64,000 nucleotides of DNA, from positions 27,950,710-28,014,709 of the forward strand of contig JABAKD010000002.1 in the NCBI GenBank assembly GCA_012845835.1. Reading direction: 5' to 3'. Each line of letters starts with the position of its first letter. The first letter of the stretch is position 1. Under the pieces are notes generated by a model. It was not told the DNA's origin. It saw only the letters and a program-made list of their open reading frames with translations, and ran no database searches. Origin of the DNA: Undaria pinnatifida. Its lineage: Eukaryota; Sar; Phaeophyceae; Laminariales; Alariaceae. Both the position numbers and the translations under genes were made by a program. Of the stretch, positions 34,325 through 46,300 are shown piece after piece.

Positions 34325-34895
34325 GTCGGTTTCATACTTTTACGAGTATATCTGTTTCAGGACGGATTGCGCGAGTAAATGCCTTTGAAGTCATGTAGTA
34401 CCGGGTGAGATATTGAGCTCCTCATGTTTTAAGAGCTCAGAAATTTCTTGGAATCTACTGCGTCCCTAATGTGGGATGGCTGTATATATAGCATGCACCA
34501 TGCACCATGCTGCGCGCGCGTGGTACAGAGCTCCTTACAGGAAGTGTGGAGAGACACTCCCTACCTCGCCGGCAGCTCGGGCTGGTTCGCGAGGCCGATG
34601 CTGTAATCATAAAAGGTCGATTTTTTTCGACATGTCTTTTGCCTTCTGAGGCCTCGAAGGGGGACAGGGGACACACGCTGCTACGGCTACGGTATTTAAT
34701 GGTGCAGCATTTCTTTTCAGAGGCACTCTCTTCCTAGCTTGAGGAGCTCTATGCCCCTGCCCAAGGGCAATCCCACGGTGGGGTAGGGTGCAACATGAGT
34801 CCCTGAGGTCCTCACATGAAGAGCTCAATATCTCACCCGACACTACATGACTTCGAAGGCATTCGTTCGCACAACCCGACCAAGCTTCTATGCCT
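34325..34895. mobile_element. Foldback element, arms ~100 bp
   Basis: The left arm at about 34350-34445 (ending 'gagatattgagctcctcatg') is the reverse complement of the right arm at about 34795-34895 ('cacatgaagagctcaatatctcac'). Related single arms occur at 53560-53640 and 56110-56215. Confidence 0.7.
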
Positions 34896-35183
34896 TACTA
34901 AAAGTTTAGTCCTAACAAAAATGTGTACTCTATCGTGAGATTACTTGATTAATGACTAAAAGGTAGTTCCGCGCTTGAGGAACTCAACCGGCCACGAACG
35001 TTATTCGTTAATCCAACAACTGCAACCCATACCGTGGGATGACTCCCAAAATCTATTTTTGAGTAAACTGAAAGTGCAGTGAGAGCATGAGAGTGTCACC
35101 GACCCATGGCCTATGTACAAAAAGCACTAAAACATTGATTATTACATAACAAGAATGTCCTTCTACCAAGGGTTGCGGCTTAA

Positions 35184-35267
35184 CCCCCTTAGAGCCCTAA
35201 AATCCCTCTCCCCACTCTAATTCCAAGTATTTTTGTCGCCAAAAACAGGTTTCCAGTTGTGAAGGCG
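35184..35267 (-). mobile_element. TTAA-target miniature element, nested copy 2 (84 bp)
   Basis: Flanked by exact TTAA duplications (35180-35183, 35268-35271). The DNA to its right ('gaagccccccggtcattcag') is the interior of the ~270-bp TIR element. Uninterrupted copies at 47.67 and 49.56 kb read 'ggttaaggag(c/t)cccgtcattc' at this point. Confidence 0.85.
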
Positions 35268-35478
35268 TTAAGAAGCCCCCCGGTCATTCAGGAAATGCTT
35301 TCGCCAAAAAATGGAGTGTATCTTAATATCTTTACCGTAGCACGCGACAAGGGTATCACATGCTATAACAAGGCTATATATAGCCTTTTTTCTTCTGCAA
35401 AATATGAACCAACTTCAATTCCAATTATTATTTATCTGAAATGCGGGTACAGCTGTTGTACACGCTAGTTATGCAACA

Positions 35479-35748
35479 ATGGCTTACGATGTGGATCGAT
35501 CCTCGATCGTCATCATCCAACATCGGTTCGAGTTGATTGTGTCATCTCCAGCACAGCTTGAAGGTACAGCTTTCTCCACTTCCCGGGTTTCTACACCCGT
35601 GTCTATGCCGATCCATTTCTGCGGTTCCTTTCGGGTAGTATTAATCGGGCCGGAGAATCAACCCTTCCACGAAAATACCCTCTCCGTAGCTACAACTATT
35701 TTTTCTTGCGCCGGCCTCAAACCCTTGGTGCAGTACACACCGCCGTGA
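35479..35748 (+). CDS. Unassigned open frame, 89 aa
   Basis: MAYDVDRSSIVIIQHRFELI followed by a Ser/Thr/Pro-rich, non-repetitive stretch ending GLKPLVQYTPP. It abuts the CAT microsatellite. No family or exon edges recognised. Confidence 0.22.
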   Translation: MAYDVDRSSIVIIQHRFELIVSSPAQLEGTAFSTSRVSTPVSMPIHFCGSFRVVLIGPENQPFHENTLSVATTIFSCAGLKPLVQYTPP

Positions 35749-35751
35749 CCA

Positions 35752-36205
35752 CGGCTAGATTTCAAGGAAATAAACAAGTATATGAGAACATCATCATCAT
35801 CATCATCATCATCTTCTTCATCATCATCAGTATAGTCATCATCGTCATCATCATCATCGTCATCATTATCATCATCATCATCATCGTCATCATCATCATC
35901 ATCATCATCATCATCGTTGTCTTCATCACCACCACCACGGCTAGATTTCAAGGAACGGAACAAATATATTTGAGAACATCATCATCATCATCATCATCAT
36001 CATCAGCATCGTCATCATCGTCATCATCATCATCATCATCATCAGCATCGTCATCATCGTCATCATCATCATCGTCATCATCATCATCATCATTGTCTTC
36101 ATCACCACCATCACCATCGTCATCATTGTCATCATCGTCATTATCGTTATTATCGTGATCATCATCATCGCCATCTCGTCGTCATCTAAACCATCATCGT
36201 CACGG
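35752..36205. repeat. (CAT)n microsatellite with an embedded duplication
   Basis: Two CAT tracts, each preceded by 'accacggctagatttcaagg' (35747-35768 and about 35933-35954), so the flank and tract were duplicated together with a period near 186 bp. Confidence 0.9.
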
Positions 36206-36607
36206 TTTCAGTCTGCTGCCGTACGATTTAAGAGTTGACTCTTCTGTCGTATGCCCTAAGAATGTACTCTTTGGTCTTCCCTCTCTGGCATTTCATTTCT
36301 TATCTCTAGCATGAATCAACCAGCTTCTTAACTGCTTAAACCGGTCGAACCACCCTTGCCTATAGGAATCGTGAAGCACAAAGCCAGTCTATTTCCACTA
36401 CATCGTGAGGCATAATTTTTGAGGCATGTATTCAGGGTGTACATATACTACTACCTGTACTACGTCGTCCCCATAAAACCTCGGATGGTTGCAACGTCGA
36501 TTCGCGCGTCCTGCGTTCCTAAAAAATGCAGAAACGTGTACGAGAAAACTTTGTGCGATATTCCCTGTATTTCGGCGACAATGCGTGAAATCACAAACGC
36601 TCTTTAA

Positions 36608-36687
36608 CCCTTTTAGAGCCCCCGAACCCCTCCCTATACTAAATCCAAGTAATTTTGTCCCCAAAACGGGTTTCCAGTGGTGAAGGA
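36608..36687 (-). mobile_element. TTAA-target miniature element, partial copy
   Basis: TTAA at 36604-36607, then CCCTTTTAGAGCC through to GGTTTCCAGTGGTGAAGG. The right-hand TTAA is missing. Confidence 0.75.
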
Positions 36688-37400
36688 ATATTCGAGCTTA
36701 CACGGCACCCCTTGGATGGACGCCACCCCCTCGTACTCTACGTCCGAACACTTGCAGACGACTTGGGTGCCGCACTTAAATCCCTGCTCATTTATTTCGA
36801 CGACATAATTTGTTGTGCCGCGCGGGGGGTTGGGTAATAAAAACCGCGACAAATGCGTCAAGAATCCTCTTCGACGTAGTATCGTCTCCCTTCCTCGAAG
36901 GTGGAACTAATTAACGTCTCGAAAAATGCAGTATCGACAGTTAGTTGTGAACCGTTTTATGTCTCCACCCCCCCAGTTCTATCTGTATATAGGGATATAG
37001 TCTATCTAGTGTTTCAGTACAGTAGAGTGTGATGCGTGCTAGGATCGATATAACTTTTTTCGGCCAAAATAATGCGTTTCTGCCCGACGCGGCTACCTCC
37101 TCAGCAACTGATAGTCAATTGGAGAATCAAATAGCGCGCTGCATGTGTTTTGCAAAATATTCTGTTGTTTCATGTGTTTGCCAACCTCTTCGACAATATA
37201 CAGCGTAGATGCTGTTCCGATATAAATCGAATGCCCTTCCGTGTAGCCGATAGCCGTAGTATCTCTCCTACAGTAGCATGTACCAGGTATTCGTTATGCC
37301 CCTAGCGTGCCTAGGTCATGGGACTGTTCATCGGAGGGTACCTTACCGCTTTTTCGACAACATGGTTGATATACTCTTTAAATTATATAGACTATGCGGT

Positions 37401-37420
37401 AACCCTAACCCTAACCCTAA
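37401..37420 (-). repeat. Interstitial telomere-type repeat
   Basis: AACCCTAACCCTAACCCTAA, just over three units of TTAGGG (reverse strand). Similar short arrays lie at 60871-60888 (opposite orientation) and 54131-54145. Confidence 0.85.
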
Positions 37421-37816
37421 CGGAATGCAACGCAACAACCAACCATTGTACGGTTAAAGCCCCTTCTTCTCGTACACAGCAGTGTGTGCGTCAACCATGT
37501 TGTCGAAAAAGTGGTAAGCTCTATCTTCATGGTTTATCGGGTTAGCTGCACTTTCTTATCTTCTCAAAAAAGTCGTTTTTGGGGGCGAGCTTTTTGGGCT
37601 CTTGGCGTGAGAGAGGCCTAAAAAAAACATGATGAACCTTCACCGTACCGTGGCATACCTTTGCGTCGAAAATACTTCTTTCTGTTTGATTCAAGCAGGT
37701 TGTACACTTGCTGTACTTGCGCAGTCGGCACGGATTGGGGCGAGTTGAGCGAGCGTGGGAAGCACGGCATTGTGTTGCCCTAGGCGGTGCTAGGCGGTGC
37801 CAATTCAGGCCGTAAC

Positions 37817-37892
37817 GCGTTTACAACTGGAAACCCTGTTTTTGACAAATTTACTTGAAGTTAGTATAGGGGGGATTTCGGGGCTTTAAAGG
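37817..37892 (+). mobile_element. TTAA-target miniature element, diverged copy
   Basis: Begins TTTACAACTGGAAACC, contains 'acttgaagttagtatag', ends 'ggggctttaaagg'. Neither flank keeps TTAA. Confidence 0.7.
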
Positions 37893-37899
37893 AGAAGCA

Positions 37900-40089
37900 T
37901 GTGTTGTTTATAATTTGCTTGAGACTCAGATCAACGCGGTTCAGTTGAACCCAACAGTCAGAATCGAGCATCGTTAATATCATCATTTCACATCATTTCA
38001 ACTGTCCAAGCGTTCTCGCCGGAACAAGCAGCGTCGCAAGGCAATATTCGCGTCCTTCCTACAACATTGTGCATATAGTATCAGGACACTACATTTTTTT
38101 TCGTCTCCGCGCCGTATTCGCGGGCGTCCTTCATTACATATCATGACACAGTATACTGGATTTCACGTGGAAGCGAGACTCGAGTGTAAAACGCCCCACT
38201 GAGGCCACCATGCCTGCCCTGCGCTGACATACTTGTACTTGTTCCTGCAGCTAGCTGTAATATTGCCAGATAGATTACATGTAGACACAACTCCAGTAAG
38301 AGGGGTAGACACGTCTCGAAACTACAACCTTCATCTCGATCACAGCGCCCCCTCGGCGTAAACCACTTTCTAATGTTGCCTTTCGTTAGAGATGTCTGCC
38401 ACGCATGCTCATATCGGCCGACGAACAAAGGTGGACGCTCGCTCAGCCGAGACACCGGAAGACCGCGCAAGGCCAGGACGACTAGCTGGAAACCGCCTTG
38501 TGATTACCCTATTTATGAGATATCTGGAGCAAGGGTAGACGCCGTCGCCCTTGCCAAAAAGCTCACCCTCCCCCCAGCCGCCGCCTGCGGTAGAGCATAC
38601 GACTACGAGGGATGCGCGATTTTCTAGTCGAATTGCTCCGTCCTCAGGCACACGAGCGTATTGAGTGGACGAGCTACGGATGCGCCGTCCGTGAAACGCC
38701 TGCTTGTTGTTCGAGCTCTTCAGAGAACAGATGACAGATATGTGAATACGAAGTAGTAGTTTTTTAAAAGAAAAAATGGAGGGGGCGGGGGGGAGAGGAG
38801 ACACACGAGGCACGGACTCCTTCTGCGAGTAGACCAAATGTACAAGGAGTGCGCCAAAAATCCCCGTTATCTACTACTAGGGATATATAAGCACCTGTTC
38901 TCGGTCGCTGCAAGTTCCATGCCTCCCTGACATCTTCGGGTTCTCCACCACATTATGACACCGACACCGTACTAGAAGTACAACAGGAGTTGTTACAGCA
39001 GTTGCTGTTTTTTTGTATTGGGGCGAACAAGCTGTAGCAATAGCGAGCATTCGTATCATACAGGACAGAGGTGCTCCAGCAGGGTGGTGTGATGGGTGAT
39101 TGTCGCGAGAACAAGCTGTAGATCTATTAGACTAGACTAGTAATATAGCGAGCATTCGTATTATCATACAGGACAGAGGTGTTCCAGGTGGTGTGGTGGG
39201 TGCTAGGGGTTAGAGTACACCCTCGTCGAAGCACTAATACTCACTGCTGTGAGACGAGCGTACAGAGGAAACGTCGTGTCTCTGGGTCACGAGGCACGGG
39301 CAGGTCGAGCGTTTCGGTTTCGTGGAGAAAGAAAAACATTGATCCAAGAACCGAGACTACCACCGCAAAACCGTCGAAAAAAGAAGCTTTCGCCCGCCCC
39401 GGAGAAGAACCCTTCCCTCAATACTACAGCTGTGAGTACCGCCACATAGTTTTATGACCCGTCCTTACATGAGCTATATGATGTCGCCAACACCCAATAC
39501 CACTATACGAGGGGTACGAGTACCACCGTCGCACGGGCTCATGTTACGTGCATCCTACATGCTGAGCAAACCGATGTTGTACGAGTTCGACGATCGACGA
39601 TGGGCGGGCAGTTACACTTTCGTCTTGTATGCATGAAGCAACGTTGATATTGCCTTTATGATGGTGGCCAAAACGACGTCTAGTTTCTGGTTGTCTGTGG
39701 GCTAGCATTAGGATCTGAAGTCCACACTTACGAGCACTCGAACACCCACACGGCGTCTCAGCGAGTGTACGAATGCGCCTGTTGCACGGCAAGCAAGCGA
39801 CATAAGGCGCTGAAACGAATCTGAGCTCCTCGTAATTGCACCGCATTTTTCGTCAATAGATTCGTAGGCATTGCCCACCAGGGGACAAATTGCATTTTTT
39901 CTACCTCGAGAACCTCAAACACAAACAGCAGCAGCTGGAAACGCGGACACAGACAGTAGCTGGGGGGAGGGAACACTTCGCCAGCATCTAGATACGCTCT
40001 ATAGACGGTCCTCCTTGGCCATCCATAGTTTCTTGAGAGGTGCTGTAACAAACACGTTTTTCAGTCTTTTAGGACGAGGTATTTTGGGC
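37900..40089. other. Region upstream of the ferredoxin-TPR gene
   Basis: No supported gene. A ~90-bp imperfect direct duplication lies at 39023-39202 ('gcgagcattcgtat', 'caggacagaggtg'). A plausible donor (CAGCT|GTGAGT) at about 39432 and acceptor-like TTTTTCAG/CTTTTAG at 40061-40073 could define a 5' leader exon and intron of the downstream gene. This is inference only. Confidence 0.4.
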
Positions 40090-40377
40090 ATGATGGTGCA
40101 AAAAGGTCGAACGTTGCAGTCGGAACAGCTCCTGGAGACGTATCATCTACCCCGCGACAACGACAACACTCGAGGTGGACGGAGCATCTTGCCATCGAGA
40201 AGGCGACCTCGCCAGCCTCGCCAGCTGGGAAGCTTGCCTTTCTTCTCAGCGACGACCCTGGTGGTTCTTTTCTCGCTCGCGCTTGGTTTCGCGGTGACTG
40301 GTCCTGGTGCTTCTGCCTTCTGCGTCATGGCGTTGCCACCGAGTGTGCATGTTTGCACCAACACGTCCTGTCGAAAG
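40090..40377 (+). CDS. Ferredoxin-TPR gene, exon 1 (targeting sequence and first two Cys)
   Basis: The ATG at 40090 is the nearest in-frame start. It leaves ~50 residues, Arg-rich at 31-45, before the hydrophobic core, long for a signal peptide. The true start may therefore be in another exon. Ends AAG|GTATGA, phase 0, right after SCRK. Confidence 0.75.
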
Positions 40378-43300
40378 GTATGATCATGGTATGGTTCGAG
40401 GGTGGATATCGAGATCTACAGCTTGTCTTCGTACAGCTGTAGACTCCGTGCTATGATACTCGTGATATCTGTGCATTAGTAGGTTGCAGTATGCCAGAGC
40501 AGAGGGCACGTATGCTGCTGTCCTATGGGAACATGGGAACCGTGTACAGCTTAGTCTACAGCTGCCGGCGTAGTCTACCCGTAGACCCTTTTCTAGTCAG
40601 TACCAGGTACTGGTGTACGCTATTTCTGGACTGCTACTGTGTCAATAGTAAAGTCTGCCATGATTGAATACTGCTGTACGTAGCACTTTGTGTAGGGCTG
40701 TTCCATTCTGACCGTGGGTGATGCTGATTGATGATGATTGGTCAATATTGACATCTCCCAGCAATGTGTGGGTGGTGAGTACGATTACACAGAAAAAACC
40801 AACTGCTGTAGCATAGTCTACACTGGAATGGCTTGCCGTCATCACGAAAAGCACATAGTCTATACCCAACAGAGACAATCTTCCAGCTACAGCTACCAGC
40901 AGCATCTAAGTTGTGAGTTGGGGGACGTAATCGGAGAGTGTGTGAAACCACACCGGCTTACAGAGTTTGTGTGTGTTTGTTGTCGAAGTACGCTTGAACC
41001 ACACCACTCCACACACCCAGTATTCATACAGGAGGTCATCCATCTATCCAAACTTCACTCACCACACACAAAGTACGCGACAGCAGTAGTAAGAACTCAA
41101 GTGAAAATTGGGTTATTCTATACGATACCAGGTATGCGTCGTGTACAAGAAGAGTCTACGAGTATAGACTATGGATACAACAACGGCAGTAGTAGTAGCA
41201 TGAAGGGTACAACGGGAAAACATCATGTACGCGTGTGTGTGATATGTACCAGTATGTATTAGGTGTGATTTCGATGCAGCCTGCTACTACTGCTGCTGTC
41301 GCGTACTTTGTGTGTGGTGAATGACGTGTGGATAGATGGATTGTTAGATGAAAGGAGAACGTATTCTCGCACTGCTGTGTGGAGTGGTGTGGTTCAAGCG
41401 TACTTCGACAACCAACACACACAAACTCAGCAGGTCGGTGTGGTTTCATACACCCTTCGCGTACGTCCCCCAACTAACAACTTAGCTGCTGCTGGTAGCT
41501 ACTACTGCTGTAGCTCGGTGGTTGGTCTCTGTTGGGGATATGGGCTTTTCGTGATGATGAACAAGCCACTGCTGTATGTAATATTTCAGTGTATGCTACA
41601 GCAGTTGGTTTTTGCTATGTACTTGTACTCGCCAGCCAACAGGGAGATAGACGTCGAAATTGACCAATCATCAATCAACATCATCCACCACCAGAATGAA
41701 ACATTTTCATTCTTCTAGAACAAAGTGATGCCGCCGTGGATGACGTCACATGTCGACCAGGGGTTTGTGGCCAATCAGAAATCTCGTTTCAATAAAATTG
41801 GCCAATCAGAAAACTGCGGGCACCTTTTCTCTCTCTCTTGGCCAATCAGAAATCTCCTTTCAAAAAAATTGGCCACTCAGCAAAATGCGGGCACCTTTTT
41901 TCTCTCTCTCCGTTAATCTTCTTCTGGCAGTACCGTCTCAAAACATGCTCAATCACTGTTTTGATCGTACACACGCAGGTCGGGATCGTGTTTCTCTCGC
42001 CACCTCAGCTTGCTTTCCCTTGAACGCATCCTAAAACTCAGTAAAGTGAACGTCTTACATTGTCTACGAGCAGCTCGTTCGGCCTTGGTATGTCTATGGA
42101 TCAACGTCCTTCGCGGTATTGCCTCGTCCCTGGCTTCATTGCACGCTCGCAATTGTGCGAGTCTCACAGCAGCAGTAGCAGCAGCAGCAGCCTCGGTAGA
42201 CCTTCCACTCAAATTACACTGCTGTGGTTGACGCACACTGTGTAATGTCGCCCCTAAACAATGGCTGATTGGGTTAGAGCTAGAGGTTGGGATTGGGGTT
42301 ACGGTACGGATAGCAGTGACGTTCGTGTCGTACCCGGTGGCCCTCAACCATAGCGTGGAATATGCTGTAAGGTCCCCTTGAGGGTCTCTCTTGCCTTGCC
42401 TAACTTTAACTTGAGATTTCATCGAACCAAGGGCGCCACCTTTGCCTTTGGCTTTCGAAACTTCAACTTGAGATTTCATCGAACCAAGGGCGCCACCTTT
42501 GCCTTTGGCTTTCGACGGCAACCACGTGTACACCATGGCGCTTTAGCTGTTCACTGAATACCATATGCCTCCTGACCTCTACTTGTCTCTCTCCCGCCGA
42601 CCGTCTCAACACCCTCCTCAACACCCCCTCAACACCGCCTCAACACCGCCCTTAAAACCGCTGCAAATGTCAACACCAAAGATGTCGGGAGACAGCACTT
42701 TTACCCCTTGACAGACGGTGTCAAGGCAAATGCCTTGACAAACAGCCTTGACAGCAAAAAACAGGGGACACGATCGAAAAATACCCGCTTTCTGAAAAAC
42801 GCATGGCCATATTATTGAAAAAATGTTTTGTGCAAAACAAGCAAGAAAAACAGTGTGTGCGTTTTGTTTTATACCTTCAGATCTGCAGCAGTAGTAAATA
42901 TCTCAATTGAGCTATGTACAGCTGCCGCACACGCGCAGGGAGCAGGGAGTAGGGCAGTAGATAGCAGCGTACGCATGGAGACATTGGTAAGAGACAAGAG
43001 ACGGCCACGAAACGGTGAATTTCACATGTGTGTTCTACAGAATCTTGATATTTTATAAAAATAATACTAATGTCAAACGCGAACGAGCAACAGCATTATT
43101 AATACATTGGTTGCTCCTCCATGACGTTGGTGCGTACGAAATAATAAGTACATAGTGCTGCTGTACGTACGTCGCATGCACCAGGTACATGTTTGGTATG
43201 CATATGTCTCGCGTGCTGCGTGTTGCGTGGTGGTTGCGTTCGCGTTGTCGTCAGCCGTCATCCTGCCGCCTGCCGACGACCGCATCACAACTTCCACGTT

Positions 43301-46300
43301 TTCAAGTTGAATCAACAGAACAAATGCCAGATCTGTTGCTGGTGCCAACTACCTCTACTGCTGACTACTGGCTGCATATGTCTGGTGCAGTCTGCTGCCG
43401 CGGCCGCTGTGAGGCTGTTGTGCTGCTCGGCATGACAGCACGCACACCCAAATAACAAGTAACATAAATAGGGAGTTTCACCACAAATAATGGAGCTTTT
43501 TTCTACCGGAGATAGGGGTCATATGTCTAGACATGGAGATTTGCCTTAACAGACAGCCTTGACAGACAGACAGCTTGACATTGACATGTCTCCTGCCATC
43601 TTTGGTCGGTCAACACCGTTGCAACACCGTTGCAACACCGCCTAAACACCGCCTCAATATCTCCTCCACACCACCCAAACGTCTAACCACACCTCGACAC
43701 TGCCTCCACACCTTAACTCCAGGCAAGTTCTCGTTGGACGCTGGACACCTTCAGAGCGTTTGCCCCCCCGAACGTCGAGGTCATCGAGACCGGCTGCCAA
43801 GGCAGGTGATAAAAGTGATAAAACCACCGCTTGTCGGCAGCAGTTGTTAGTCCGAGTAGGGCTGTGGGTTGGTTGGGCCTGACGAGTAGATCTGCCATAC
43901 CCAGCCAATTGATAGCCAGTCAGCGACTTTTTTAGTCGGCCAATTCACAGCTCGAGGGATTCGTCGTTACGTAGCAGAGTTTAGCAGGGGCGACGTTGTA
44001 CTCTGTAGGAGAAGCAGCAGTAGCATTTGCGGCACCGTACGTTGAGGCGCACTGCGGCACGTTTTATGCTAATCGTGTTACGATAGATCCCTGCAGATTC
44101 GCGTATCTGTCGCATGTCATTGCGGACGGTCCGCTGTCGCACCCCTTTTTTACAGCCTCTACCGGACAGCAGATTCGCGCCAAGTCCATTCGCAGACGCT
44201 GATCATTGTTTTTGTCCGTCGGCGCACCTCTTGCAACAAGCAGCGCTTCAGGGTGTATTCGTGTTCTATGGGCACGACCGATCGTATGTACCTGGTAGCC
44301 GTTTCGGACTGTGTAATAGCCTCTTGAGCTCTAATTCGGGGACAATGCGGCCGCTCACTCCCCTATCCCCGAACCAATGACGTCCCCTGCTTTATGATTT
44401 AGTATATTTAAAAAATAAAAATACTCTCCAGCTGTGAGATCGAAGATTTCGTCGAAACACATCTTTGCAAGCCGTGTGTGATACTCAGATCGCGCGTATT
44501 ACTGGGTGCGTGTCTATCTCTCCACAATAATATCTCTCCACAAACCCCAGATTTCCTTGGTTCATTATTCCATACCGCAGAATGGTGTCGGCGGCAGGTG
44601 GTAGGCGAAGGCACGTTTTCTGCATCGAAAGTCTCTGCCTGCGTTCACGGCTTGTAAGATTGAATGGTAAAGTCGCCGATCGAATATGTAGCTGGTTGCA
44701 GGGTTCCCCTCCGGGGTTTGGTTGGCTTGAAATCACGGGGATGTCTCGATAGAAAAAGGGGGGGAGCAAATGGCGTTTCTCTGAATATCCGCTATAAAAA
44801 AAAAACTCTTGAAGACTAAATAAAAGTAACATGAGCTATAAAAATCTCTTGAAAACTAAATAAAAAAGTAATCTCGTGGCCAGAAGGCGAAAAAAAACGT
44901 GCAAGCAACACCCGACTATCGGTAGCGCAAACGAGTTTAACGCCTTAACGACGGGAAACCCTTTCTGGGGACACGTTTACTTGAAGTTAGTATAGGGAGG
45001 GATTTTGGGGCTCTAAAGGGGTCAAGCACAGCCTGTTAGTGACTTGTTGTGCTCTGAACATCTGACGAAATTATCGTGGAACCGCAGGTGTGGACAGGGT
45101 CCAAACGTGATGACAAGGCCGCCGGAGGAGGTGTACAACGGAGTGTCACAGCCAGCCACCATCGCTGCCATCATCGAGGTGCGGACGCGCGTACTTTTCA
45201 GAATTTGGGGGGCAGCGTTGCAGGGAGCAGGGTGCCGTCGTTAGCTCGATTATCGGTCAATAAGGAGGCGTGGCAACAACTGTAAAAGACCACGCAAAAA
45301 AAAAAACACAAGCACTACGATAGGGGTGGCGGCTTTTCTTTTTTTGGTTAAAACGTTTTTTAACCCTAAATCATCGGAAAAACGCGATTGTTTCTTGCAA
45401 TATGCTTGGTAGTAGCAGCAGCAGCAGTAGTAGTTGTAGTGTAGTAGTAGTAGTAGTAGTAATAGTAGTTGTTGTTGTGGTAGTAGTAGTAGCAGTAGTA
45501 GTAGTAGTAGTAGTAGTATTTGTAGTAGTAGTAGTAGTAGTAGTAGTAGTAATCGGTTGTGTACCCAAGCCATGGCATTATTCATTGGGTTGGGTTGTAC
45601 ATTCATTGAGTTTTCGTCCGCATCACTGTTGTTTCGGGCGAGGTGTGGAGTAGTGTATCAGTGACTACCCTCAGAAAAAACGGGTGCACCCTTTGCGAAC
45701 TGTTAGTACTAATAGTACTATAATAGTTGGTAGCAGTTAAGTATATTAGTACACTATCTATGAATACCATTAGTACTATCTATCAGCACCAACACTACTT
45801 GTAGCACTATTATTAAATAGTACCTGGTACTAGATAGTACTGCTAGTAGTGTTAGTAGTAGTATTAGTATTAGTAGTATTAGCCATATGCCCCAAGAGGG
45901 CGCTGTTGCGTTTGTTGTTTTCAGTGTTTTTCGGACGTGTTAATAGACACGAACCGGCGGGAAATGTATGTTTACTGTATGTATTTGTATATATACATAT
46001 ATTTATCGAAAAACAACATTGACTCCGTGTACGATTCCCTTATACCTCGTGCATGGAGGCGCGTTGGTAACCCCCGTCCGAGGTCCCTTCGGAGGTCCGA
46101 AACATTTTTTGGGGACACGCTAGGGACAGTTAGTATGTGATAGTTATTTCAGTGGTCAGTGGTAACAATATTGACCCTTTAGAATTTGACCGGTGCTTTT
46201 GAGGACGAACTGCTTGGAATTACCTCGTAGTGCAGTTTTGTTTTTGAAGGAATGTAAACGTTAACCTATCATACTCCCACCCTGCAAACTGCTTAAGGCC

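Noticed and set aside
35658-36174. Poly-Asp, poly-Ser, poly-Ile and poly-Met frames
   Set aside because: Products of the CAT microsatellite in different frames and strands.
37401-37420. Chromosome end
   Set aside because: Only about three telomere units, with ordinary unique sequence and a gene on the far side.
45250-45653. Poly-Leu, poly-Tyr, poly-Thr and poly-Val frames
   Set aside because: Products of the TAG microsatellite at 45412-45550.
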